Origin: Heterodera schachtii
Taxonomy: Eukaryota; Nematoda; Chromadorea; Rhabditida; Heteroderidae
Direction of reading: 5' to 3'
Length of the DNA: 64,000 nt
Assembly (NCBI GenBank): GCA_023374025.1
Contig: SIJG01000087.1
Span: 81,446-145,445 of the forward strand
The notes beneath the pieces were generated by a model. It saw only the letters and a list, made by a program, of their open reading frames with translations. It ran no database searches and was not told where the DNA came from. A program made the translations under genes and the position numbers. Below, piece after piece: positions 38,801 through 50,484 of this stretch (within the stretch, counting starts at the first letter, position 1; each line of letters opens with the position of its first letter).

Positions 38801-39489
38801 TGTGATTCCGTTTATTAATTTAAATTTAAAATAATTTTACAGACAATTTGATTTAATTAATATTATCTCAAAGCTAATTTAATTTTTTGCTTCATTTTTT
38901 TCAAATTTTTTATTCTATACACATATGAATTTATAAAAGCAGATTTGGTTGATTAATTTTTTTTTTATCTTATATCTTCATCATGTAATTAAGTATTTCA
39001 TATAATTTTATAAATTATTTAATTTGAAATTTTTAGTCCAGCAATGTTTTCAAAAGCACATCAATCAATGTCCAATTGGATTAATTGATTCTGTCAAGCA
39101 TAAAAAACACAGATTTTAATGCATTCAATCCACACCAAAAAAGAATTATATATTCTCTTTCTCTTCTTATAGTAACTAATATTTTTTAATTTGATGGCAA
39201 AGGTTCATCTATAAATTTCATAAAATTGATTAGATTACACTTGGCACATTGCGATACGTATTTAATATCTTTTTGCGAGTTTTTCTTTAATTACATAAAA
39301 AATAATTTGTATTTGGTGGTAAAAATTACATGCTTTATTCCTATGAATTTCTTTTTTCTACACATTTAGCTTTCAAGATATTTTCATTATTATTTAAATT
39401 AACTTCTATAAATCGTTTTTATAATTAATATTAATAGTAAGTTTTTAATTTAAGAAATAATATAGTTACTTTATGTGATGTACTAACAA
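35884..39489. other. AT-rich stretch with one open islet
   Basis: No supported gene. At 38170-38334 a 54-codon plus-strand frame without ATG stays open. Its middle, SEANQKIQHQRFQEKF, is more varied than usual, and a GTAAAA donor-like site follows at 38315. At 37182-37250 a 22-codon ATG frame is present. Both are weak. Confidence 0.45.
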
Positions 39490-39530
39490 GTCACCGTGGC
39501 GCAGATTGGTAGAATTGTGCACATGTAGAT
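39490..39530 (+). pseudogene. tRNA-like 5' half (possible tRNA or SINE relic)
   Basis: TCACCGTGGCGCAGATTGGTAGA resembles the start of a eukaryotic tRNA. CCGTGGCGCA plus GGTAG matches the acceptor/D-arm of tRNA-Trp, and TGGCGCAGATTGG fits the internal A box. No B box (GGTTCGANNCC) or 3' acceptor strand follows, so it cannot be a working tRNA gene. It may be a truncated tRNA copy or a SINE head. Confidence 0.35.
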
Positions 39531-42337
39531 ATGAATTAAATATAATTGTTTCAATAAAGCATTAAAAAAAACTAAATATCCAAAATGATCATCTTATCTT
39601 GTGCAATTATTTAAATTTATATTTTTTATTATTTAAACCAAAAATTAACAAATATAAAAGAATTAATAATTCATAATTAAAAAAATAATGCATATTATAA
39701 ATTTTAAATTTACATAAAATGAGCCTTTTAAGGATTTTTTCCTAAAAATTAGCAACAATAACTAAAAAAATCTCAAAAAGTAGCAAAAATCAGCAAATCA
39801 GAATCTCAAAAAGCATCAATGATGATAGAAAACAAATAATAAGAAATCTTCTATAATAGAAATTATCCAAATAAATAGTCCTTGTGCAAGAATAAAAAGA
39901 AATAGATAGTAATTTTAAATGGCCTTAGAAATGCGGAAAAAATACTTGACTAAAGTTAAGTAATAAAATATATTAAAAATTTAAAAATATAAAACGATAT
40001 TATGAAAATCGAAAATGTAATAAAGTTTATAATATTTATTTTCTTTTAAATAATCTATCGATGATTAAAAAAAATAATTAACAGAATTTAAAAAAAGACA
40101 AAATTAATATAAAATGAAGTATGCCGAGATGAACGCAAAATCTATTAAATAAAATAAAACATTTTTTACTTTTGTGCTAGCAAATATTTTCTATCATCAT
40201 TAAATTTTATATAACTAATTAATAATGGTCATTTTCATCCATTAATATTATTTTATTTAAAATTTTTTTTATCCATTTAATTGAATTCATTTAGAAAAAA
40301 TTCATATTAATGAGATATATCAGAAAAATAAATATAATATCATAAATAATTTTATTTTATTCATTGTATTAATAATTTAATTGAATTTTTTTCACTAAAT
40401 ATTAACTTATAATACAAGAAATTTAATTTTAATTATAATTTAGTTATATTATTTTTTTCCATTTTAAAATAAGCATTTTTTCTAATTTATTTTTTGCAAA
40501 TTTAAATCAAACTTTTTAAATAATTATCGTTTTATTTTTATGATAAAATTGGTTTTATTTTTACTTCTGTATTCTTCATATATTCAATCACATTAATAAT
40601 ATTTATACCTTTATTGTTATTATTAAAATGTAAAAATTAATTGTTGTATATTTATTAAAATTAAATTGATAATTTTTATTTTGCTTTAATTTAATTGTTT
40701 AAGTGTTTTTTAGTTTATAATTAGCAAATATAAAAACATTTCATTATTATTTTTTTATAAAATTTAACTCTGGAATTATATATTTGATTTTGTTTATGGT
40801 AATTTTTTGTTTTTAATGTAGTCACTCTTGTTGCCCCCATGCCCCAATTTTTATTTCGTATAAAATCATTATTTTAATGCAGTTGACAGGTTTACTGATT
40901 TATATTATATTTTGAAAATATAAAATATCAGAATTTTTAAAGTATTTTTCAGTGAAACTTCTCGAACCATGTTGATGAATTAAACAATGAGTTTAAATAT
41001 CACTTTTATAAGATCCAAGTATGAAATCGATTGATTAAAATGATAATAAGATCAATTTTTTAAATATGATATATAAATTAGCATTTTTTAAGATAAATAC
41101 TTTTAAAGTCAGTTTTTAATTATTTCTTGTGAAATCGTAACGAATACTTTATACTTTCACTATATTTGTTAAGAATATTAAATTGTAAAAGTTTCTATTT
41201 TTCCTTTAAAAAATATAATTAATAAAGTTTATAAAAATCATGATCCTGATTCTCCTTCCAAATGATTTATGTAATGCTGCCAAAAAGCACCACATATATA
41301 TAAATAAATAGAAGCTAATTACTTAATTTATTATTAAATAAAGCGCATTGAAGCAATTTTTATTAGTAAAAGCAATGTAATTTAAACAAATAATAATTTT
41401 TCATTATTTTAGCCAATAAAAATGTTGTCGTTAGATTATTTAATTATGCCATTTAATAAATAATTTTTATTATAAAATACTAATTTTATTTGCTATTTAA
41501 TATTCAAAAGTTAAAAATGAATTCGTTGTAAATTCATTCATTAAATTAAAATTGTCATAAAATTAATTGTTAAATTAATTCTTATTTTTCATTTATTTTA
41601 ATTTATTAATTATTATTAGATTTTTTCTATTTTTGTTTAGTTTTGTGAAATCGTTTTATATAATTTAATCAAGAATTTTTAAAATTAATCAATTATTAAT
41701 TAAATGAGACAAAAATTCAGAATCTATAACAAACAGAAAAAACTGAGATTTTTGAGACTATAAAATATTATTTAAGAATCATTGAAAATAATAAGCAATT
41801 GAATTAAACTTTTAGGAAATATGTTCTGTCCTGATAATGGTTATGTTAAAGACAATGGATTAATTATACTATAAATAAATTAATTTTATTATGTGTAAGT
41901 CTAATTATGATGATCCTTATTTTATTGATTTTATAAACGATTAATTGTTTCAACCTAATCATGACTTTTTATTTTTATTTGATAAATTTGCTTGATTTAA
42001 AAATCACGTATATGAGATCAATTTTTTAAATTGTTTACACTTATTTTGGTTGTTTACCTTCCTGCTCACTACTTTTTTTTAATTATAATCAATGATTTTG
42101 TTGCCTTTTTTATTTAGTTGATATCTAATATTAAAATTTTGCTTTTTAAATGCTCTTTTGAACATTCAAGATGATTTTAAAAAAAGAAATATCAATAAAT
42201 ATGTATGTTTTTGCAATAAGTTCTTTTGCTTGAAAATATTTTTTTAATTATAAACTGTTCTATTTAAATTTTTTAATTCAAAAAATAATTCATTAATTAA
42301 TTAACTTTTTATTCTGAAATCACCAACACCAAGTACG
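39531..42337. other. AT-rich stretch without recognisable genes
   Basis: Flat A/T sequence up to the foldback-like element. Nothing supported. Confidence 0.6.
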
Positions 42338-42356
42338 ACAATACGACGGTCGGGGT

Positions 42357-42444
42357 CGTTTTCGCGTGGCCGTTTTCGCGTGGCCGTTTTCGCGTGGCTG
42401 TTTTCGCGTGAGGACCATTTTCGCGTGGCCGTTTTCGCGTGGTT
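42357..42444 (+). repeat. Left terminal array of the foldback-like element
   Basis: Six units of CGTTTTCGCGTGGC or variants, three of them exact and back to back at 42357-42398. Short ATG frames through it are repeat translations and not genes. Confidence 0.9.
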
Positions 42445-42465
42445 GCATATTAGAGAATTCATTAC

Positions 42466-42521
42466 TAGGGATGCGATTTTTAGACACAAAAATCGCGAAT
42501 TCGACCAATTCCGAATCCCTA
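42466..42521. repeat. Small inverted repeat with TAGGGAT ends inside the foldback element
   Basis: TAGGGAT and ATCCCTA bound 56 bp. Inside, GCGATTTTT and AAAAATCGC form a second stem with loop AGACAC. The left end resembles the sequence at 14498. No duplication flanks it. Confidence 0.6.
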
Positions 42522-42928
42522 ACCGAACATTTTTCGAGAATTAAATTAAAAATTTTTTTTTATTTCTCTTGAAACATTGTTTATAGTGACTCACCATCCC
42601 AAATGCAATTTGGTATAAAATTGTTTTTTCTCTTTCTGGCAGGTTTATTTATCATAATTTGAAAAAATTTTCAACCCCTATTACAGAATTTTTTCTATTC
42701 CCGCCCCGAAAAAGAAAAAAAGAAAAGAAATGTCGTGATGCCGATGGTCGGATTCTGTGTCTCATTCACGTTGTCAATACTTGAAGTTGTTAATCTTTAC
42801 AAGCATAAAAATGAGGTCGCTTTTGAGTAAATAAAAGCAAAAAATTGTTTGAAATCGGGTTTGGGATTCGAAATAGGTCGAAATGTATGTTCGGCACTTA
42901 TCCGACCAATTTCAATCCTAATAGGCAC

Positions 42929-43020
42929 TCACGCGAAAACGTACCCCACGCGAAAACGGCCACGCGAAAACGGGCCCCACGCGAAAACGGCCACGCGAAA
43001 ACGGCCACGCGAAAACGTCC
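42929..43020 (-). repeat. Right terminal array of the foldback-like element
   Basis: Six units of the complement of the left array (core CACGCGAAAACG) with spacers varying from GGC to GGGCC. Unit number matches the left array. Confidence 0.9.
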
Positions 43021-43036
43021 TGGCCCCACAATACGA

Positions 43037-43618
43037 AAATGTTTCTTTTATTGGTAATGCTTTTATTAAAGTCGATAAGTTATTTTTAATCAGACAACGT
43101 AAAAATATTAAATTTATTTATTTAATTATGCTAGGAATAAAATTTAATTTTTGGATCATTATTTAAATAGTAAAAAACCATATAATTTTTATTTTTCCTA
43201 AAATTTTATTTCCATTTATTTATAATTTTTTGTTTTGTTTTTTGTTATTACCTTATTGAATCGATAATTCATACATTATATTTAAGAAAATTTGTATTAA
43301 TTATAAATCCAATCATGCCTTATTGTGTAATAGAACATAAAGCTAATTATTTTGTTTATTTATTATAAGTTATATTATTCTAAATAAAAATAATATATAA
43401 TTTTCCATGTCTGCGTTTTCTCGAGATATTGATTCATCCATATTGCTCTCTTTTTATCGAGTCAATTTTTATCACTCGAGAAGAAGAAACAATTAAAACT
43501 ATTCTATAAACACAAGTTATTATATTTTGAATCGCATCCCATTAATATGATATTATAGAGAAATTTAATGCCATATTTGTTATCTTGGTAAATATAATTG
43601 AAGTATGCATAGTTTGTT
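43037..43618. other. AT-rich stretch without recognisable genes
   Basis: Nothing recognisable between the foldback-like element and the assembly gap. Confidence 0.6.
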
Positions 43619-44031
43619 NNNNNNNNNNNNNNNNNNNNNNNNNNNNNNNNNNNNNNNNNNNNNNNNNNNNNNNNNNNNNNNNNNNNNNNNNNNNNNNNNN
43701 NNNNNNNNNNNNNNNNNNNNNNNNNNNNNNNNNNNNNNNNNNNNNNNNNNNNNNNNNNNNNNNNNNNNNNNNNNNNNNNNNNNNNNNNNNNNNNNNNNNN
43801 NNNNNNNNNNNNNNNNNNNNNNNNNNNNNNNNNNNNNNNNNNNNNNNNNNNNNNNNNNNNNNNNNNNNNNNNNNNNNNNNNNNNNNNNNNNNNNNNNNNN
43901 NNNNNNNNNNNNNNNNNNNNNNNNNNNNNNNNNNNNNNNNNNNNNNNNNNNNNNNNNNNNNNNNNNNNNNNNNNNNNNNNNNNNNNNNNNNNNNNNNNNN
44001 NNNNNNNNNNNNNNNNNNNNNNNNNNNNNNN
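43619..44031. other. Assembly gap (413 Ns)
   Basis: Run of N. The true content and length are unknown, and open frames that span it are meaningless. Confidence 0.99.
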
Positions 44032-46320
44032 AAGCTTTCAGTTAACTAAAAGGTTTTAATATATTGAATATTTTATAATTTTAAATCCAAAATAATTAAA
44101 AAATACATTTGTAAATTTAGTTTTATTTATTAAACACAATTACAAGAATTTCTTTCGCAAAATTGCCTTTAATTATGCTAATAAAAGGAAATTTGCCAGA
44201 TATAAATTAATATATTTATTTTTGCTAAAACCTGCTAAGTAAAATTCAAGATGACATCAATAACGAGTCGAGAATTATATTATAAAAAAGCAAATTAATT
44301 AGAAAAACAAATTAAAATAAAATAAAATATATTAATTATTTTTCGGAACGAAACCCATAAATTAAAAGATTATGAAATATGATATAAATAATAAATTTAA
44401 AAATATAAAATTAACTTTGTAATACTTAATAATTATTTTAAATGTTTTTCTGGTCATTCATTCCTCGCCTTTTTAGAATTGAATACTTTTGAAGGCTGTT
44501 TAATTTAAAAATTTTTATAATTTTCAATAATTATATCTTTTTATTTTACGCGTGAAATTTGATTAAATCTTATCTTATAAGTGAATTTGAAACATAATAA
44601 ATCTCTAAGACAAATAGAAAATGTGCTACTCTCTATATTTAATGAAATATAATTATTTATTTAAATGCGAAATTAATAAAATAACACGCTTACATTTTAT
44701 GGACAAATTTCTATAATGTTATTATTTGGTAATTGAATAAAAATCGGTAGCAATCAAATAAATAGCAAATAAAAAATTACCAATATATTTATAAAAAAAT
44801 ATATAATATCAAATGAAAAAATGCAATTATGTCAACCGATAATTAATTTTTAAAAACCGAACCAATATTTTTATGCAAAAAGGGCTGAAAATTGCGTGAG
44901 AATTGAAAATAAATTTAACTCATAAATATAAATGCCTTTATAACGAAACTAATTTAAATATGGAAAACATTCCACGAAAGAAAATTGAATAAAAACTTAA
45001 AGATGAAATTAATTATTACATAAAATTAAATTTAAAAAATTGAAATGCACAGGTGATAGTTGAAAAATAATAGGCTAAAAACGAATTTAAAAATCTTCGG
45101 TACGAAGGAGTTATCGACGTGTAAAAACAGCAAAAAATAATTTATCGTCATTTAAAACTTAAAGTAAACACGAAACTTTAAAAAATAACAATATTAATAA
45201 TTTTTCCACTAAATTATATCTCTGAGTTCTCCTATGACGATATTAAAAAAATTATTAAAAATAAACAAATTTATTTTTAATTAAATATTATGTTTAAAAA
45301 AAATTTGAATTTTGCATTTCAAAATTATAAAATGAAAATTGCATAATCTATGTATGATGTACTACTAAATACTTGTCTGCGCTGGATTACATACAAGCCT
45401 AATGTACTTGATTGTCGTATAGATAATGATATATCTCATATCTCAAAAAATACAACAAAATAACATGTTTTTGTTTTGTTATTAGAGTAAATAAGAACCT
45501 TGAGATACTTGAATATTAAATTTATTAAAGAATAAAAATATATCAAATAAATTAAGAAAAAGAAAATATAAAAATGACAAAAATAGATAAATATTATTTA
45601 ACAAAATTTTTAAACCAATTTATTTAAATTAAATTGAATAATTTTGCAATGATAATTTAATCAAGAAAAAAAAAATTGAATTTTATGTTGATCATTTTAA
45701 ATGTTCAAAGTTTATTGAAATAATATTTTATATATCACTTGAATTTAACAGCAAAAATTATATTGATCATTCATATGATTTAATGCTAAATTTTTCAAAA
45801 ATTTTATTAATCCTATACTGATGTAAAAGAATGAAAAACAAATAATAAGGTATGTATAATCAAATTTAGAAAATGGCGAAACCTGGTCATTAAAAATTGT
45901 TCAATTTATAATTTTTAAATGGAATATTTAATCAAAATTTAACATTCTTAACCAATGTCGTGAATAACGTAGAACAAATTTTAATTAGCCATCATGAAAA
46001 ATTTAATAAAATTTATGAGTTACAAAAAGTAAAAAAAATAAAATAAATTTGACAAATATAAGTGAAAATATACAAGATCTCAGTTTTTTCATTTTTGACT
46101 GATTTTGGCATCTTATTAAATAATTTTAAACAAAACAATGAATCAGCTAAACACTTAGAAAATGTTCAGCGATTTGAGCGGCAATAAGAAGCAAACAACC
46201 ATTTAGTTGACTATTTACTCGTTAAAAAACACAATAAATATCTTTATTAGGCAAAAAGTGTTATAATAAATTGCTTACTTGTTGAGAAAACTAAACTATA
46301 TCTCACTCTGAAAAATTGAA
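44032..46320. other. AT-rich stretch without recognisable genes
   Basis: A/T-rich sequence with no supported feature. A small CTTCG/CGAAG stem lies near 45098. Confidence 0.6.
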
Positions 46321-46425
46321 ATGGAGACCAAAGAGCAAAAGGAATTCGAAAAACGGCACGCTACCGAGAAAACCTCTAATTTAAAACCATTAACTAAATC
46401 ATCATTCAACAATGAACTTTTTTAA
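46321..46425 (+). CDS. Small charged ORF, possible first coding exon
   Basis: A 34-codon frame starts at an ATG with favourable context (G at -3 and G at +4) and begins METKEQKEFEKRHATEKTSN. The first 60 bp are GC-richer than the surroundings and use mixed codons such as GAG ACC, TTC, CGG CAC GCT ACC. The product is highly charged with no membrane segment or known domain. No clear donor site ends it. It could be a microprotein, a first exon or chance. Confidence 0.3.
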   Translation: METKEQKEFEKRHATEKTSNLKPLTKSSFNNELF

Positions 46426-47483
46426 TATTTGAAAATTTCCATTTCCAGAGATGTAAATTATTATATATTATTTTATTTAAAAAAATGTTATTGTTGAATT
46501 ATTGAATATTAAATAACGAACCAATAAATAAAATTTCAATTTATAATTTTTAAAAAAGTACTTTCCGTTTTTAAATGTTTTTTAATTTTATTGACAAAGA
46601 AACAGTATTGGAAAAGGATAACATTCATTTTAGCTTATATCTAATCAATATAAAAAAAAAAATTCACATTAGAACTTAAGAAAAGATGAAAAAACTAAAA
46701 TATAAATAAAAATTTCAAAAAAAAAGTGCTTATATACAATTAAAAAATAAAAATGCTTGAAAATTTCAAAATTTTTAGAATTTGGCACATTTGTCTATAT
46801 ATGTTTATTTGTATGAGATCTCATTTAAATATTTTAAAATTAACTCATTTTTAAATATAGATAAAGACAATATCAATAATTTTCGGAATGATGTAATAGA
46901 AGTGATTATTTATACAATGATTAAGCTAAATATTCATTTAAATTTGAATAGAAAACATATAATATTCATATTAATGCAAAGTTTTTCAGATATATTATAT
47001 ATTTTAAAATAATAATTTTGTTTTAAACAATATATGCTCTCTATAAATGAATATCTAACGCGCATTTACAACCAGTAACGTATCACGGATTTCAGCTTGT
47101 GTATGAAATTTAATTTAATAAAATGTTGTATTTAAAATGAATAGATTTAACATTGGATAAAAATGAAATTTTGAAATCGCTTAAAATCCTAAAAAAATTG
47201 CAAAATAAAATATATTTGTATAATAATATTCTAATCGAATTTGTAAACAAAATAAAAAAAAATTATTCTTTTTCAATTATAAATACAAAATAATAATAAT
47301 AATAATAACACAAGAGTAGATACAATATTTGACTAATCACTCCAAATTTTTCACAAAGATTTGTTTTAAAATATTTTTTAAACAATATTATTTTTGCTCA
47401 TTTTATTTGCATTTTTTTTCTGTTCTTCAATTACAACAATATTTTTATAACTCAGAAAATTTTTTTTAATATTTTTTAAATAT

Positions 47484-47561
47484 ATGAAAAGATATTACTG
47501 CGAAAAGAAGTGCGGTCGTTATTACCACAAGACTTGCAGTGAGATGTGCACTTGTAAATAA
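47484..47561 (+). CDS. Cysteine-rich segment: zinc-finger exon or small Cys-rich peptide
   Basis: A 25-codon frame contains CEKKCGRYYHKTC and then a second C-x3-C-x-C group, giving C-x3-C-x7-C-x3-C-x-C just before the stop. Two readings fit. One is a PHD-type zinc-finger exon, because CGRYYHxxC resembles the His-x2-Cys part of such fingers; GTAAAT at 47554 could then be a donor. The other is the last exon of a secreted CS-alpha-beta (defensin/scorpion-toxin fold) peptide, because C-x3-C...C...C-x-C at the extreme C-terminus is that family's signature. The first cysteine and a signal peptide would have to be on an upstream exon. I cannot choose between them. Confidence 0.35.
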   Translation: MKRYYCEKKCGRYYHKTCSEMCTCK

Positions 47562-48979
47562 CACTAAAATTATCTCATTAAAACATGCATAAAATAATTT
47601 ATATAAAATTATATAAAGATAAAAATTACAAAAAAAGTAAATTGGCAGCAAGTTGCAAATTAAAATGAATCAGAAAATTTTATATTAATCAGACTTAATA
47701 AAATTATAACTTGAATTAACACTTTAAGAAAAATTAAACCCATGCCAAAAAATTAAACATAATAGTTCAGAAACAAATAAATGATTATAAATTATTATAC
47801 AAAAATAGATTTAATTATTCAAAATATAGTAGATTAGTGTGACCTAAAAGTAAAATAATTCCAAAAATTTATAAGCTAAATCTAGTCTTAGTACATCAAA
47901 AATTTCATAAAAAAATTTATAGACAAAATTTTAAATTTAGATTAGAATAGTTCTAATTTTTAATGTAGAATTTAATTTATTTTTGTTATTTTATAAAATT
48001 TTAAAAGAATTTAATCATAATCGTAAACTTAATGTAAAATCATCGTCTTTCTTATTACATATGTTAAATTTTATTTTGTTAATCCCTTTATATTTTGAAT
48101 TTTCTTTTTTGCCAGTGACAATTGATCTCTTGGCACTCAGCTGTTTTTGTAACAAATTCAAAAATTTGGATTCGATTAATCCTAATTGCCTGTTTCAATA
48201 TTTTTTTTTCATTTTTTTTTTTGAAAATTTTTTCATTTTTATGCGATGTGGAATATGGGGATTTTTTCATCACTTTTAAATATTTTTGTTTTATATTGTA
48301 ATTTAAAAAATAATGTTTTACACATTATTTTTAATTCAAGCCTCATAGTTGACGGTTATTGTTGATTCGTGCCATTTGTTAATTGCTTTATTTAAATCAA
48401 GCAATGATTTTTAGTCAAAAAATATTTATACTTATCTGTTATTTATTTATTTTGATGAGTACGCCTTATTTTTCCTAAATAATAAATTTCAAATAGAAGA
48501 AATTTTTTTATAAAAAAGATTGAAATCTATTATTTAATTTAATTGTTTATTATTTTTATAAATTTTGTTTTATTTTATAATGTTGTAATTATTTTTAAAG
48601 ATTTAAGATTTGTTTGTTTCACTTTCACAAGCATTTATTTTCTTTAGAATATTTTATCTTCATTATTGAAATTTTCATATCGCAATTATTTGAAAGATGA
48701 TATAATTTTATTATTCATTTTAATGTTATCCGTTCAGTTTATATTACATAAATACAACATTTTGAACAATTAACTGATGACTTGCATGAAAATACTGTAA
48801 ATTTAAAACATAACATTTTAAATATAAATATTATATGAGAAGAGACAAAAGATTAAAATCAAAAATTGTTTTAAAAAACCCAATTAAATTAATTAACTAT
48901 AAATAATCCAAAATATTCATATTTAAATTACAAATAATTTAGCAAAATTTCCTTATAAACACAATTTATACATTTTATG
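47562..48979. other. AT-rich stretch
   Basis: The 98-codon plus frame at 47983-48279 is Phe/Leu-rich. The opposite strand is also open over 48010-48200 in two frames (one contains LSAKRSIVTGKKENSKY after a CAG). With both strands open, no gene can be supported. Confidence 0.45.
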
Positions 48980-49385
48980 AACAAAACTAGGGTTAAGCCC
49001 CGAGCCCTCGGGGGGCAAAATGTCGGGGGCCGGGGACCTCGGAGGGCGACATGTCGGGGGTCGGGTCGGGGGGGAGCTCAATTGTCGGGGGTCGGGGGCC
49101 CCGATCGGGTAGTGATCAACGAAATTTTTAACGAAAAAAACAATTTTTTCTTTTTAAATTCTTGTAAATCTTCCTTTTTTCACTTTAATCATCTGATTTC
49201 GTTAGCGCCAGCATAAGTGAGTCCAAGCTGGCCTTTAAACAAGGGCTTCCATTTGTTCTTATTTATAAGAATGTTCTGATTTTGGGGTAGCGACGAAAAT
49301 TATTCAGATTTCTTAAATATATTTACAATTTTGAAATTTTATGACATAAAGTCATTAAGGCAAGGTTCGTAAGTGTCCTTAGGTG

Positions 49386-49706
49386 TTCATATTTTGAAAA
49401 ATTACCGTTCGGCACCATGGTTTTGGGGACCGGCGGTGCCGATAGGCGCCACCGGAAAGTTTTTCGTAATTTTTAATGAATTTTATTAAGAAATTTTGTT
49501 CAAAATCTCAAAAATTTTCAATATTTCCCACCTTCGTGTATGAATTAACTTTTAAATTTTTAAAACGTTCGGAGTCCCCAATCCCCCAAAATAGTGTCGG
49601 CGGGTTTGGGGACAAAAAGTCGTGGGTCGGGGACCTCGGGGGACGTCATTTCGGGAGTCGGGTCGGGGGATCGGCCCAAAAAACGTCTCGGGTCGGGGCG
49701 GTACTT
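49386..49706 (+). repeat. Internal ~320-bp unit, copy 1
   Basis: Matches 50164-50484 in the same orientation (offset 778) at roughly 88-90 %. Shared text includes ACCATGGTTTTGG, the GC-rich hairpin, TTGTTCAAAATCTCAAAAAT and GGATCGGCCCAAAAAACGTC. The related fragment at 6962-7335 lacks this unit, so it looks like an internal gain. Confidence 0.9.
49430..49455. repeat. GC-rich hairpin module, copy 3
   Basis: Arms CCGGCGGTGCC and GGCGCCACCGG with loop GATA, the opposite orientation to copies 1 and 2. Two arm mismatches. Confidence 0.85.
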
Positions 49707-49896
49707 GGAAGGGCCAGATCTTAGAAAATGAAAATGTTCTTATTTCTAAGATTTTTCTTATTTTCAGGCTTCACCAAACTTTTTAAATTTTTTCTGATTA
49801 ATATTTTATTTCGCTGGTTTTTGAGAAAAAAAAATTTTAAAATGCCATTTTTATGTAAAAAATGCTACCAAAAACTCACAATTTTCAATTTTTTTA

Positions 49897-49921
49897 CGGC
49901 GGCATCTATCGGCACCGCCAG
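49897..49921. repeat. GC-rich hairpin module, copy 4 (degraded)
   Basis: CGGCGGCATC, TATC loop, GGCACCGCCAG: the same module with decayed arms. Confidence 0.7.
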
Positions 49922-50024
49922 TCCGCAAAATTGTTCTTAAAAATTTTCTCAAAATCGCGCAAAAATTGGTCATTTTTGGCGAAAATCTGTGGGCACAATG
50001 AACTCAAATTTTCAAAAAATTCTC

Positions 50025-50050
50025 CCGGCGGCGCCTGTCGGCAGCGCCGG
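50025..50050. repeat. GC-rich hairpin module, copy 5
   Basis: CCGGCGGCGCC, loop TGTC, GGCAGCGCCGG. Upstream text GCGAAAATCTGT...AATTTTC parallels the flank of copy 2 in the 7680 element. Confidence 0.85.
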
Positions 50051-50163
50051 CCCTAAAATTTGATAGCATTTTGATCAAATAAATTGTAAAAATTTACTGA
50101 TTTAAAAAATGTTGCTAAATGTTATTATTTTTGACCCTAAAATCTTATGTTTCGGCCTTGGTA

Positions 50164-50484
50164 TTCATATTTTGAAAATTACCGATCGGTACCATGGTTT
50201 TGGAGGGTCGGCGGTGCCGATAGGCGCCGCCGGAAAGTTTTTAGTAATTTTAAATGAATTTTATTAAGAAAATTTGTTCAAAATCTCAAAAATTTTCAAT
50301 ATTTCCCGCCTTCGTGGATGAATTACATTTAAATTTTTAAAACGTTCGGAGTCCCCAATTCCCCGAAATAGTGTCGGGGGGTCGGGGGGCAAAAAGTCGG
50401 GGGCCGGGGACCTAGGGAGACGACATGTCGGGGGTCGGGTAGGGGGATCGGCCCAAAAAACGTCTCGGGTCGGGGGGCTCGGGG
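50164..50484 (+). repeat. Internal ~320-bp unit, copy 2 (adjoins the right end)
   Basis: Second copy of 49386-49706. It runs directly into the right terminal GTCTCGGGTCGGGG array of the element. Confidence 0.9.
50208..50233. repeat. GC-rich hairpin module, copy 6
   Basis: TCGGCGGTGCC, loop GATA, GGCGCCGCCGG, part of the second ~320-bp unit. Confidence 0.85.

Larger units (their letters stand above)
42347..43027. mobile_element. Foldback-like transposon, 681 bp, with 9-bp duplication
   Basis: A perfect 9-bp direct repeat ACAATACGA flanks the element at 42338-42346 and 43028-43036. Both ends are arrays of a ~14-bp unit: CGTTTTCGCGTGGC at the left and its complement GCCACGCGAAAACG at the right, about six units each, so the ends fold back. 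Outermost sequences CGGTCGGGGTCG and (inverted) GGGGCCAGGACG are partly matched. Terminal inverted arrays of short tandem repeats plus a 9-bp duplication are characteristic of Foldback elements, which are related to the Mutator group. No transposase is encoded. Confidence 0.8.

Noticed and set aside
42347..43027. Regular spaced repeats suggesting a CRISPR array
   Set aside because: Units are tandem or nearly so, inverted between the two ends, and flanked by a 9-bp target duplication, which fits a transposon.
42301..43166. Arg/Lys-rich frames with REN-type repeats
   Set aside because: They are translations of the foldback element's 14-bp repeat arrays, not genes.
43585..44049. 154- and 146-codon frames
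   Set aside because: They consist almost entirely of Ns in the assembly gap.
47983..48279. 98-codon plus frame
   Set aside because: Phe/Leu-rich, and the opposite strand is open in two frames over the same bases.
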